Source: Clostridia bacterium (GTDB taxonomy: Bacteria; Bacillota; Clostridia; Christensenellales; CAG-138). From it: a stretch of 22,836 nt of DNA. The notes beneath the pieces were generated by a model. It was not told the DNA's origin and did not search any database. It worked only from the letters and a program-made list of their open reading frames with translations. The stretch is from positions 1-22,836 of the forward strand of contig JAEDCW010000030.1 in NCBI GenBank assembly GCA_016293975.1, given 5' to 3'. Positions 1-7,137 of this stretch are shown here, piece by piece. Position 1 is the stretch's first letter; every line of letters starts with the position of its first letter. Made by a program: the position numbers and the translations under genes.

Positions 1-2
1 GG

Positions 3-74
3 TGACCCCTAGGAGACTCGAACTCCTGTTACCGCCGTGAAAGGGCGGTGTCTTAACCGCTTGACCAAGGGGCC
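3..74 (-). tRNA. tRNA-Glu (anticodon TTC)
   Basis: The reverse complement folds as a full cloverleaf. The acceptor arms GGCCCCT/AGGGGTC pair with a G·U. The anticodon stem CCGCC/GGCGG encloses loop CTTTCAC with anticodon TTC, and the T-arm AGGAG-TTCGAGT-CTCCT is perfect. The discriminator base is A. Two bases of an encoded CCA tail are visible at 1-2 and the last lies outside the window. It lies 7 bases downstream of the tRNA-Pro tail and probably shares its transcript. Confidence 0.96.
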
Positions 75-81
75 ATTATCA

Positions 82-158
82 TGGTCGGGGTGGAGGGATT
101 TGAACCCGCGACCCCATGCTCCCAAAGCACGTGCGCTACCGGACTGCGCTACACCCCG
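82..158 (-). tRNA. tRNA-Pro (anticodon TGG), CCA encoded
   Basis: The reverse complement gives acceptor CGGGGTG/CACCCCG, D-arm GCGC/GCGC, anticodon loop TTTGGGA with anticodon TGG, and a genomic CCA tail at 82-84. The T-stem GCGGG/CCCTC has one C·U mismatch at its second pair, and the anticodon stem CGTGC/GCATG contains a G·U pair. The gene is still most likely functional, because all other arms are intact and a strong promoter precedes it. Confidence 0.95.
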
Positions 159-185
159 TCTATCGTTTCGTCTCGCACGAGAGAT

Positions 186-214
186 ATTATACATAAGCTA
201 CATACCAATGTCAA
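186..214 (-). promoter_or_regulatory. Promoter of the tRNA-Pro/tRNA-Glu unit
   Basis: On the minus strand there is a perfect -35 TTGACA (209-214), a 17-bp spacer and a perfect -10 TATAAT (186-191), about 27 bases before the tRNA-Pro 5' end. This is a consensus housekeeping sigma promoter, as expected for stable RNA genes. Confidence 0.9.
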
Positions 215-510
215 ACACTTTTTTTATTTATGCTTAAAGACTGCAGTATGATACGGAATATGGCTTGTTTTCTGATATTATTGCGGATGTGATGTTGATA
301 GGTTAGGGGTTTTTAGTGAAATATATACGGAATAATTTGATAATATATCTGGTGAGTCGTGAGTCTATGACTTGCTGTTTCTTTAAGCGGGCGTTATGGC
401 AAGTACGCTGGGTATGGCAATGATGCTTCAAGCAGGCGGTCGGACGAGTCAAGGCAGAGGTACAGGAATTAGTTGTGTTATATATTTAATTGCCACCCTC
501 AAAAAACTAC
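215..510. other. Intergenic stretch without a supported gene
   Basis: This AT-rich sequence lies between the divergent tRNA promoters. The only open frame of note on the plus strand (396-560) runs through the tRNA-Ala promoter and into the tRNA itself, so it is not credible as a gene. I see no convincing hairpin or repeat. Confidence 0.6.
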
Positions 511-539
511 TTTACAACAAAACCAACATACGTTATAAT
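511..539 (+). promoter_or_regulatory. Promoter of tRNA-Ala
   Basis: The -35 TTTACA (511-516), a 17-bp spacer and a perfect -10 TATAAT (534-539) place a start about 5 bases before the tRNA-Ala 5' end. Confidence 0.88.
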
Positions 540-550
540 AGCTCTTGCTT

Positions 551-626
551 GGGGCATTAGCTCAGTTGGTAGAGTGCCACACTGGCAGTGTGGATGTCAG
601 CGGTTCGAGTCCGCTATGCTCCACCA
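551..626 (+). tRNA. tRNA-Ala (anticodon GGC), CCA encoded
   Basis: The cloverleaf has acceptor GGGGCAT/ATGCTCC, which contains the G3·U70 pair that defines alanine identity. The anticodon stem CCACA/TGTGG has loop CTGGCAG with anticodon GGC. The T-arm AGCGG-TTCGAGT-CCGCT is perfect, and the discriminator A is followed by an encoded CCA. The gene has its own promoter and an intrinsic terminator, so it is a single-tRNA unit. Confidence 0.96.
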
Positions 627-631
627 AGAGA

Positions 632-660
632 AGCACTTGTTTCGACAAGTGCTTTTTTTT
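632..660 (+). terminator. Intrinsic terminator of tRNA-Ala
   Basis: A perfect 9-bp stem AGCACTTGT/ACAAGTGCT with a TTCG tetraloop (641-644) runs into a tract of eight T residues. It starts five bases after the tRNA CCA end. Confidence 0.95.
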
Positions 661-994
661 CAATGATATCCGTTCCCCACCGTAACGGGTAATATACGTG
701 TCGGCATGATATCTGCTATGCAGGTGGTATACGCTTCGCGTATGAAAAGAACGGATGTTATATCGCACTTGTAAAGCAAGTATGTCACATCACATAATCG
801 ATATACAGCTAAGAATCTCCCTTGTGAGATTTATGAAATGCAATTCGTGCGAAAAATGCGCCTGTAATGTGTGAAAACGCTGCGGCGGTGGGCGGATTTT
901 ATAATACGATAGAATACAGGAAGCGCTTACACGCTTGCGGCGTAATTCGCCGTACGCCGGTTTCATCTATCAACACAGCTAAGGAGAACGTAAT
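661..994. other. Intergenic stretch with several inverted repeats
   Basis: No gene is supported here. An 8-bp perfect pairing of ATCCGTTC (668-675) with GAACGGAT (749-756) closes a region containing a 6-bp hairpin, ATACGC/GCGTAT (729-734 and 738-743, loop TTC). A 7-bp hairpin CGGCGTA/TACGCCG (938-944 and 953-959) sits in the likely leader of the downstream gene. A TATAAT at 900-905 could be its -10, but no good -35 accompanies it. Confidence 0.5.
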
Positions 995-1324
995 ATGCAA
1001 ATAACAATATACGCATTACAAAGCTACTTGTTAGGCCATTATTGTGGCTGGGCCAATGAGCAGAGTCTGTTTATGAAGCTGGTAGAGGAGATTGGCGAAG
1101 TCGCAGAAATACTGAATAAGCGTGCAGGGAGGAAGTCCTCTGACGTAAGTGATTTGCAGGATGAGTTGGGGACGGAGCTGGCGGACATGCTTCACTATAT
1201 AGTTGCCATTGCTGCTATCAATAACATCGACTTAACACATACTATAATCGAGAAAGATCGGAAGGCTTCCGTAAAGTATCATCATGCGATGAATCTCGAA
1301 CAATTTTTGTCAAATCGTGAGTAA
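995..1324 (+). CDS. MazG-like nucleotide pyrophosphohydrolase
   Basis: This is a 109-residue all-alpha NTP pyrophosphohydrolase of the MazG-like superfamily. Such enzymes hydrolyse (d)NTPs to monophosphate plus pyrophosphate with Mg2+ held by an acidic EExxE...ExxD set. That set is visible as E31, E32 and E35, then E61 and D64 about 25 residues later. The length fits a single-domain member rather than the tandem-domain MazG of Escherichia coli. The ATG is preceded by AAGGAG at a suitable distance. It stands alone, with noncoding sequence on both sides. A pyrophosphatase gene follows 573 bases later, which is functionally compatible because this enzyme releases pyrophosphate, but the gap argues against one operon. 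Its exact substrate, canonical or damaged nucleotide, cannot be told from sequence. Confidence 0.8.
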   Translation: MQITIYALQSYLLGHYCGWANEQSLFMKLVEEIGEVAEILNKRAGRKSSDVSDLQDELGTELADMLHYIVAIAAINNIDLTHTIIEKDRKASVKYHHAMNLEQFLSNRE

Positions 1325-1467
1325 CAGGGTAGTTTGGAAAAGTATGCTCTTTCCATCAAACCCACTGAGCAAACATCGCTCAAACCCATAGCAATAGATA
1401 ATTCAAACAACGACAAAATTCTATCCAGATCATTTATTATTAAATAAAGCATGTAGAGGAAAAAGTT

Positions 1468-1527
1468 ATGTCAACACAACTGAACCTTGCATGTTTCGGA
1501 TATAAGTGTCGCATCGAGCTGACATAG
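1468..1527 (+). CDS. Possible 19-residue peptide (uncertain)
   Basis: An ATG preceded by AGAGGA at good spacing opens a 19-codon frame containing two cysteines (residues 9 and 14), ending in TAG. The frame is bracketed by a perfect 7-bp inverted repeat, TATGTCA (1467-1473) and TGACATA (1520-1526), so the start and stop sit in the two arms. I do not recognise the peptide. It may be a real small peptide, a leader, or a gene remnant. Chance is a serious alternative at this length. Confidence 0.2.
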   Translation: MSTQLNLACFGYKCRIELT

Positions 1528-1836
1528 CATAAAAACCTCTTGAATGGTGGGCAAATATCAGTTATCTATCAGCTTTTTTGATGAAAATTCTTGCTCGATT
1601 GTTCACAAATATGCTGTCTGTTGCTTCACATGCCATATTCAGTACGCTTTTGTTATCATGGCCGATAAATCGCGGTCAATCAGGAGTGAGTCTGATTTTA
1701 GGGTAACACTATGTCCAAGCCGGTCCAAACATAATCTGTAAGACAGCATAAAAAAAGGATTTCGCAGTGCGAATCGACGTATAGTAAAGATGGACAGACG
1801 GCATATAATATTAGGAGTCTGTTGAGTTTTGGGTTA

Positions 1837-1865
1837 TTGAAAACTGCCATGTTGTGTGCTATTGT
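1837..1865 (+). promoter_or_regulatory. Putative promoter of ppa
   Basis: TTGAAA (1837-1842) and TATTGT (1860-1865) are separated by 17 bp and lie 33 bases before the GTG start of the pyrophosphatase. The -10 is only a 4/6 match, so the call is moderate. Confidence 0.45.
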
Positions 1866-1897
1866 AGGCATTATAAACAAAAAAGAGGTGTACACCG

Positions 1898-2431
1898 GTG
1901 TCCAATATTTGGCATGATATAAACCCTTCTCGTGTGAATGACGACGACTTTATCGCCGTTATAGAGATAGAAAAGGGCTCAAAGGCAAAATACGAACTCG
2001 ATAAAGAGACGGGCAGACTGATACTTGACAGGATTCTGTATACTTCGACACATTATCCTGCTAACTACGGCTTTATACCCAGAACATACGCAGATGACGG
2101 AGACCCCCTCGATGTGCTTATACTGTGCAGTGAATGCATACACTCGATGTGTCTGGTGCGCTGTTATCCGATAGGGGTCATAACTATGATGGACAGCGGC
2201 AAGCTCGATGAGAAGATAATAGCCATACCGTTCAGCGACCCGACCTACAACGGTTATACAGACATAACACAGCTTCCCGCCCATGTTTTCAGAGAGATGC
2301 AGCACTTCTTCTCCGTGTATAAGAATCTCGAAAACAAGGAAACTGTAGTCAACGATGTACAGGGAGCGGATGTTGCAAGAGAAATCATCAAAAAGAGCAG
2401 GGACAGCTATATAGAGAGCTTCTGCAGATAA
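1898..2431 (+). CDS. ppa: Inorganic pyrophosphatase, family I
   Basis: Soluble family I pyrophosphatase of 177 residues, hydrolysing pyrophosphate to two phosphates and so pulling biosynthetic reactions forward. The signature DGDPLD is at residues 67-72. Other family residues are visible: the acidic EIEKG strand near 23-27, the YPANYGF segment at 53-59, D99 and D104 around MMDSGKLDEK, and the Y141-K142 pair. The length matches the usual bacterial range. The start is GTG, supported by AGAGG eight bases upstream. An ATG-initiated alternative would remove the N-terminal strand. A lipoprotein gene begins 30 bases after the stop and is probably co-transcribed. This is the cytosolic Mg2+-dependent enzyme, not the membrane proton- or sodium-pumping type. 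Confidence 0.95.
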   Translation: MSNIWHDINPSRVNDDDFIAVIEIEKGSKAKYELDKETGRLILDRILYTSTHYPANYGFIPRTYADDGDPLDVLILCSECIHSMCLVRCYPIGVITMMDSGKLDEKIIAIPFSDPTYNGYTDITQLPAHVFREMQHFFSVYKNLENKETVVNDVQGADVAREIIKKSRDSYIESFCR

Positions 2432-2461
2432 CCACTATGATTGAAGGCGCGAGGTGTGCTT

Positions 2462-2887
2462 ATGAAGAGAGTTATTGCGACTACAGTTGCTTTGACAGTT
2501 TGCATATTCATTTTGTTTGCGGCAGGCTGTGTCGATCAAAGTGAAGCACTTTCACCCGCATATGATAAGGCGCAGGTAGAGCTATGCGGCAGACAGATCG
2601 CTTCTCTCATTAACGACAGGGAGTACGAGTCCGTCGTCAATATGCTTTCGCCGTCGCTTAGAGATCAGCTTACAGCAGAGGAACTCGAATCCGAGTGGGG
2701 TGCGGCTATGGATGAATCCGGCGCATTTAGGGAAATAAACAACGTTTCTGTGGTAGGACAGAAGGATGCGATAACCGGAGCGGACTGTGCCCTTGTGGTG
2801 CTCACCTGTAAGTTTGAGAAAATGAGCAGGGTTTACTCATTCCTCTTCAACACAAATATGGAACTCGTAGGGATCTATCTCGAATAA
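2462..2887 (+). CDS. Lipoprotein with DUF3887-like domain
   Basis: A 141-residue predicted lipoprotein. It starts with MKR, has a hydrophobic stretch at about 4-19 and a lipobox ending AAGC, so Cys23 would be the lipidated first residue of the mature protein. The rest, about residues 40-140, resembles the small DUF3887 fold found in extracellular lipoproteins: an N-terminal helix, a short 'NDREYESVVNMLSP' helix and a C-terminal beta sheet. The ATG at 2462 is preferred because GAGG lies seven bases upstream; an in-frame TTG at 2441 has no ribosome site. It follows ppa by 30 bases. The family has no firmly known function; ligand binding at the cell surface is a guess. Confidence 0.75.
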   Translation: MKRVIATTVALTVCIFILFAAGCVDQSEALSPAYDKAQVELCGRQIASLINDREYESVVNMLSPSLRDQLTAEELESEWGAAMDESGAFREINNVSVVGQKDAITGADCALVVLTCKFEKMSRVYSFLFNTNMELVGIYLE

Positions 2888-2957
2888 ACACAAAACATCC
2901 TGCTCAGCAGGCTGTTAATATAGCAAGTACAGAACAAAGCGACATTATAGCGTGAGA

Positions 2958-2995
2958 GTGCCTGTAGATTTCTCGGGAAATATCGAGCAAGGCAC
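2958..2995 (+). other. Stem with internal loop before a terminator
   Basis: GTGCCT (2958-2963) pairs perfectly with AGGCAC (2990-2995). Inside lies a second helix, GATTTC-TCGG-GAAAT, with a UCGG-type loop. Another small hairpin, CCTGC-TCA-GCAGG, lies at 2899-2911. These sit in the 3' untranslated region of the lipoprotein gene just before the terminator. It could be 3' UTR structure or a small RNA; no promoter was found. Confidence 0.35.
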
Positions 2996-2997
2996 AA

Positions 2998-3024
2998 TAA
3001 AAGGCGGGGGAGTCCCGCCTTTTA
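2998..3024. terminator. Bidirectional terminator between convergent genes
   Basis: The stem GGCGGG/CCCGCC (3004-3009 and 3015-3020) has a five-base loop and is flanked by AAAA on the left and TTTT on the right. It can therefore end transcription from the lipoprotein side and, on the other strand, from the glm-mal operon whose last stop is at 3038. Confidence 0.85.
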
Positions 3025-3037
3025 TGTTGTGTGGCAA

Positions 3038-4285
3038 TTACTTTCTGAGTGCCTTCCTGAGCGCAATAATTCTCTGCATCTCGTTGTAGACAATCATATA
3101 GCCCTCGTCTACGCCCATACCCGGCTTAGCCAGTATCTGAGTAGGCTGTGTCGCCATTGCGCAGTGTATGCAGACCTGAGCGGAACGGTCGGTCTCGTTG
3201 CAGGTGCCGCCCTGATATGCGCCGATTCCTCTTTCCTTGCAGTAGATAACTGCTTCAACGGTGTTGTTGATGCCGCCGAGGTCGGGGGTCTTAATCTGAA
3301 TCATGTGGCCTGCCTTGTTGTCGGCGAAGTACTTGATATCCTCGAGTGTGTTGCACCACTCGTCAGCTACGAGCTCTACGTCGATTCCGCGATCGTCGAG
3401 TTCCTTTGTGAGGGTCTTGAGTGCCATCATCTGCTTTTCCCTGTCCTCAACGTCCATCGGGCCTTCTATGCGGAGGTGGAAAGGCTTTGCGGCCTGTTCG
3501 AGCTTGGCGATATAGTCTGCCATAGCAGTGTAGTTGTCGTCTCCGAACAGTGCGCCTATTGTGCCATAAACATCGATGTGCATTACGGGGGCATAGCTGT
3601 CATCTGTACGCAGTTCTATAATCCTGTCACGCAGCCAGCCGACATACTCCTCAAGGAGCTCGCCATGCTCACCGAGCTTTGTCTTGACGTTGTTGATGAG
3701 GGCATGGGGGAGGACCTGTGCGCCCTTGATAATCATCTTATCGGAGTTCTTGTACCTGTCGTCGCCGGACTGTGTGAATATGGGGAGCAGCTTATCCGAA
3801 ACGTCGCAGTTGTATTCGTCTGCTACAACTTCGCACATGAGACGATGAGTTGCCTTAGCGACGGCGTCAAGTATGGCCTGAGTTACGCCGTAACGGATGG
3901 CGGTGTGCAGTCTCCTGCCGTCTACCGTAATCGATTCGACGAGCTCTGAGAGTCCGCGGAAGCTGTCGGCCTCCTTACCCACGAGAACGGGCTTTATGTT
4001 ATCAATAATAACGGGTATGAAGTCTGAAGCGAGGAACAGGGGATCACGTCCGCCGGCACCGCTGTACTGAACCGCCGCACAGTCGCCATAAGCAATCTGA
4101 CCGTCCTCGAGTACAAGCATGACGGAAATAGACTCGCCTGCCTGACGAACCGCTGTAAAGCCGGGGGTAACGGGATCGCCCTTGTATGCGTTGCCGTCGG
4201 AAACGGCGCCGCCCTTAATTGCGCGCTGGTCGTCGAAATAGAAACCTGTGCGCCCTGCCGAGCAAACTACATCAATGATTTTCAT
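3038..4285 (-). CDS. mal: Methylaspartate ammonia-lyase
   Basis: 3-Methylaspartate ammonia-lyase of the enolase superfamily, 415 residues, eliminating ammonia from (2S,3S)-3-methylaspartate to give mesaconate. The sequence follows the Clostridium tetanomorphum enzyme almost throughout. Visible catalytic and substrate residues are Q73, Q172, H194 (PHALIN), the Mg2+ ligands D238 (HIDVYG), E274 (IEGPMD) and D308 (VADEWCN), the catalytic base K332 (QIKTPD), and T361-C362 in GTCNET. They sit at, or one place after, the known positions 73, 172, 194, 238, 273, 307, 331, 360 and 361. The ATG at 4285 with AGGTG five bases upstream is preferred over an in-frame TTG at 4297. It is the last gene of glmS-glmL-glmE-mal, starting 12 bases after the glmE stop, and ends near a bidirectional terminator. 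Confidence 0.97.
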   Translation of the reverse strand: MKIIDVVCSAGRTGFYFDDQRAIKGGAVSDGNAYKGDPVTPGFTAVRQAGESISVMLVLEDGQIAYGDCAAVQYSGAGGRDPLFLASDFIPVIIDNIKPVLVGKEADSFRGLSELVESITVDGRRLHTAIRYGVTQAILDAVAKATHRLMCEVVADEYNCDVSDKLLPIFTQSGDDRYKNSDKMIIKGAQVLPHALINNVKTKLGEHGELLEEYVGWLRDRIIELRTDDSYAPVMHIDVYGTIGALFGDDNYTAMADYIAKLEQAAKPFHLRIEGPMDVEDREKQMMALKTLTKELDDRGIDVELVADEWCNTLEDIKYFADNKAGHMIQIKTPDLGGINNTVEAVIYCKERGIGAYQGGTCNETDRSAQVCIHCAMATQPTQILAKPGMGVDEGYMIVYNEMQRIIALRKALRK

Positions 4286-4297
4286 ATTGCACCTCAA

Positions 4298-5755
4298 TTA
4301 TCTGCTATTCTGAGGACGACCTACGAGCCGACCTTTGCTTATTGCATAAACGTCGTCAATTACCATCTGGAACGAAGCCTTGCGCTTTTCAACCTTTGCA
4401 CGCTCTTCGATCATCTGGCGGTTGAAGTCGAGCATATCCTTTGGGAGCGGCATATTGCCCGGATCGAGAATTCTGATTGCGCCATTGTTGTCTCTTGCGG
4501 GGAGCATTCTGCCTGCGTTAAAGCGGGACGGCGCGAACGGAATGTCGATTACGCCTGCCTGCACAGCGCGAACAACGCCTATGGCTATATCGCCGTTGCC
4601 GAGCTCTATGCACTTGTCGAGCAAGCTGCGAGTTTCCCTGCGGATTACTTCCATCTCCATCTCGAGAGTATTTGCCGTGCAGGTCTGGTCGCTGAGCATG
4701 GTGATTAGCTGCTTTGTACACCTCAAACCCTGAGCGTTTGCTTCCATTGTGGGTACACCTGCCGCCTCGTGGGGGGTCTTGACTATGACCTTTGTCGCCT
4801 TTGAAAGCGCCGCTGTCGCACTGCCCCAGGATATAACGCCGAATGCCTTGGCTTCGTCCTGCGGGAAGCCGCCCATCCACTGATGGAATACGGTGGTGAC
4901 TACGACATCGTTATGACCGTACTTGGCGAGATATTCGTCCGTGAGCTCTTCGAGAGTCTTAATAGCAGCGACGTCCTGCACCAGATTTCCGCACTGGCCG
5001 TAGCCGACTGTGATGCTGCGAACGCCCTGTTCAGCCGCAAGCAAAGCCTCGATGACAGCTACAGCGTGGGAGATACAGGGGGGAACGAGCGTGCCCGTAA
5101 GCGGTCCGTAAGGTTCGCGGTTTATCGAAACACCGGCCTCTTCGTACATACCGGTAAGACGGTCTACATACTGCCAGTCGCGGATTGTCTTTTCCATGGG
5201 AACGTTCTTTGCGTAGGGCAGATTGTATGAAATACCGCCGCCCTCATAGCTTGTAAAGCCGCCTGCATAGCAGATTTCCGTCAAAAGCCTGGCATCGGGG
5301 GTGCCGTGCCTTACCTGAATGGGGGTGTTGAGATTGTCTATGAGTTGCCTGCAACCTGCTACGCCGTGGTTGACGGCAGGGAAACCGTTTAGCATCGAAC
5401 GACGCTCTCTAAAGGATTCGCGTATGCCGTTTTCAGCTTCTTGATAGCGGTTTTGGCGAGTATAACTGTCTATCGTAGTGGGGAGCAAATCCGCCTCGCC
5501 CTTATCCTGGAGATAGGTAAGAAGCTCGATCTGATCCTTAATCAACGCGACGCCAGCTCTGGGCTGAATGAGGGTGATGCCCTGCTTTTTTGCCTCTTCG
5601 AGCTTTTTCGAGAAAATCTTGTGCTGGGGCATCGACTTGTGATACGCTATTGCTTCATCAAAGTCGACGTCTCTGCCGGTGGGCCACTGTATCAATACTT
5701 CCTCGCGGATCTTTTGGAATTCGGCGTCTGTGATGCGCTTATTTTGCAAGTCCAT
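4298..5755 (-). CDS. glmE: Glutamate mutase epsilon subunit
   Basis: Epsilon (MutE) subunit of adenosylcobalamin-dependent glutamate mutase, 485 residues, the TIM-barrel partner that holds glutamate while the B12 radical moves its glycyl group to form 3-methylaspartate. The 'arginine claw' that binds the substrate carboxylates is present at exactly the numbering known for the Clostridium cochlearium enzyme: R66, R100 and R149. E171, Y177 and Y181 are also in place, so the protein should be active. Two copies pair with two GlmS subunits. The ATG at 5755 lies inside the 3' end of glmL, with a 17-base overlap, and a GAGGA ribosome site sits a little upstream within glmL. Coupled translation is likely. 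mal follows directly, so product and next enzyme are made together. Confidence 0.97.
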   Translation of the reverse strand: MDLQNKRITDAEFQKIREEVLIQWPTGRDVDFDEAIAYHKSMPQHKIFSKKLEEAKKQGITLIQPRAGVALIKDQIELLTYLQDKGEADLLPTTIDSYTRQNRYQEAENGIRESFRERRSMLNGFPAVNHGVAGCRQLIDNLNTPIQVRHGTPDARLLTEICYAGGFTSYEGGGISYNLPYAKNVPMEKTIRDWQYVDRLTGMYEEAGVSINREPYGPLTGTLVPPCISHAVAVIEALLAAEQGVRSITVGYGQCGNLVQDVAAIKTLEELTDEYLAKYGHNDVVVTTVFHQWMGGFPQDEAKAFGVISWGSATAALSKATKVIVKTPHEAAGVPTMEANAQGLRCTKQLITMLSDQTCTANTLEMEMEVIRRETRSLLDKCIELGNGDIAIGVVRAVQAGVIDIPFAPSRFNAGRMLPARDNNGAIRILDPGNMPLPKDMLDFNRQMIEERAKVEKRKASFQMVIDDVYAISKGRLVGRPQNSR

Positions 5756-7127
5756 CTTCTATAAGTTCCTCTTTCATAATTGTTAAAGCTACTCCCGGGT
5801 AATGCTCGCTAAGCAGTCCCATCGAAGCTATAATGTACTTTCTGTCTATGAGTATCCTCGCGCGTTGGGGGCGTAAGGATGTCGGTTCAAGCGGGTCATA
5901 CAGCGCGCATGATGCGATTTTCGCAGTGTTCTGCGTGTGTATAAGTGAGCCGCCCGTTACTACAAGGTTTTCGACCGCCGTGAGATCTTTTCCGGTCTGT
6001 ATATAAGACACGCCCATAATTGTGTACGTCTCTTCGAGCTTTCCCGCGTGTCTCGTTACGGCAGTCTTTACAGCGAGCCCCGCCAATGCCTCGTCAAGTG
6101 AGGCAAGTTCCTCGTCGGAGGGGAGCATCTCGGTGTTTTGCGATAGCTTATCCACTAATATCTGTGCGCGTTCAGGTGTCATGCCCGCACGCGTTGAGAC
6201 TTCTTCTATACCGCAAGCATCAACTATGCCATGTATACTGTATCGCATTCCTATGTCACCCTCGACTGTGCGCTTAATGTACGGTTCACTCAAGCCTCTG
6301 ACCATGGTGTTCGGTCTTTTGGGGTGACCGTCGGATACGGAGTACACATCGGTCGTCGCCCCACCTACGTCAACTGCAAGCAGCTCGCCTATGCCGGATA
6401 TCGAGTCACAGCCATTTGCAAGCAGGTCGATAGCCTTCATGACAGCGGACGGAGTAGGCATGAGTATGTCGCTGACAAGCTCCGACGCCTTGGAAAGACC
6501 CTTTGCGAGTATAATCCTCTTCAGGAATATGTCGCGAATCTGCTTCTGCGCCGGCTCTATGTTGAGCTGGCCGAATTTGGGCATTACGTTCTCACATATG
6601 TGGGTCTCTCGGTCTGCAAGTATGCGCTCGCATTCCTTGGCGGCATTTCTGTTGCCTGCAATGACTATCGGAAAATCACCGCCGGCTGCCGCAAGCGTTC
6701 GGGCATTGTTGATTATACATTCTTTGTTGCCGCCATCGGTTCCGCCTACGAGAAGAAGTATGTCGGGCTTATAAGCCACGATTTCTTCCGCATCGTCCTC
6801 AGTAAGCTCAAACGAGTAGGTCTTGATCACCTTTGCACCTGCTCCGAGGCTTGCACATCTTGCCGCCTCCGCTGTAAGTTCGGGTACAAGACCGCTTGCA
6901 ATCATCCTCAGACCGCCGGCAGCGCTCGATGCGGCGAAACTTTCGGAGTATTCCGTAATACCTGTTTCCTGACGCAAAGAGCGAAGCGCATTATCAAGCC
7001 CCTCGTTGATATCGGTCGCAACCGTGGTGTAAGCGGAGGACGTGCCGAGCAAAACGGCGTTGTCTACGTCTACCGCTGTTACCTTCGTATATGTGCTGCC
7101 AAAGTCTATGAGTAATACGGGCTTCAT
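5739..7127 (-). CDS. glmL: Glutamate mutase-associated protein GlmL/MutL (ASKHA)
   Basis: MutL/GlmL protein, 462 residues, of the ASKHA (actin/hexokinase/Hsp70) ATPase superfamily. This is not the DNA-repair MutL. It lies between the two mutase subunit genes in most glutamate-fermenting Clostridia and is thought to act as a chaperone or reactivating factor of the B12 enzyme, but this is not proven. The N-terminal phosphate-1 loop is LIDFGSTYTK (residues 6-15), the phosphate-2 loop LAVDVGGATTDVYS lies mid-protein, and the adenosine-type VVTGGSL motif is near the C-terminus. The start is 10 bases after the glmS stop with AGAGGCG upstream. Its 3' end overlaps glmE by 17 bases. No cysteine cluster or other metal site stands out. 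Confidence 0.93.
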   Translation of the reverse strand: MKPVLLIDFGSTYTKVTAVDVDNAVLLGTSSAYTTVATDINEGLDNALRSLRQETGITEYSESFAASSAAGGLRMIASGLVPELTAEAARCASLGAGAKVIKTYSFELTEDDAEEIVAYKPDILLLVGGTDGGNKECIINNARTLAAAGGDFPIVIAGNRNAAKECERILADRETHICENVMPKFGQLNIEPAQKQIRDIFLKRIILAKGLSKASELVSDILMPTPSAVMKAIDLLANGCDSISGIGELLAVDVGGATTDVYSVSDGHPKRPNTMVRGLSEPYIKRTVEGDIGMRYSIHGIVDACGIEEVSTRAGMTPERAQILVDKLSQNTEMLPSDEELASLDEALAGLAVKTAVTRHAGKLEETYTIMGVSYIQTGKDLTAVENLVVTGGSLIHTQNTAKIASCALYDPLEPTSLRPQRARILIDRKYIIASMGLLSEHYPGVALTIMKEELIEDGLAK

Positions 7128-7137
7128 GATGCGCCTC

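Larger units (their letters stand above)
1325..1897. other. 573-base intergenic stretch, one possible tiny ORF
   Basis: No gene of normal size is supported. A 19-codon frame with a ribosome site is listed separately at 1468-1527. A bulged hairpin lies near GATTTCGC...GCGAATC before 1790. The longer frames in this stretch lack a ribosome site and have no recognisable composition. A plausible promoter for the pyrophosphatase gene lies at its 3' end. Confidence 0.5.

Noticed and set aside
396..560. 55-codon plus-strand frame between the tRNA genes
   Set aside because: It runs through the tRNA-Ala -35 and -10 boxes and ends inside the tRNA gene, so it cannot be an independent conserved gene.
1544..1741. 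65-codon plus-strand frame in the intergenic stretch before ppa
   Set aside because: The start lacks a convincing ribosome site, the protein has no recognisable features, and an overlapping frame exists on the other strand.
3029..3949. Long plus-strand open frame opposite mal
   Set aside because: It lies entirely over the confidently identified methylaspartate ammonia-lyase gene, and its translation is rich in Cys, Val and Leu without any motif, as expected for an antisense shadow.
6231..7115. Long plus-strand open frame opposite glmL
   Set aside because: It is antisense to glmL, which has clear ASKHA motifs and ribosome site. No ribosome site or family features support the plus-strand frame.
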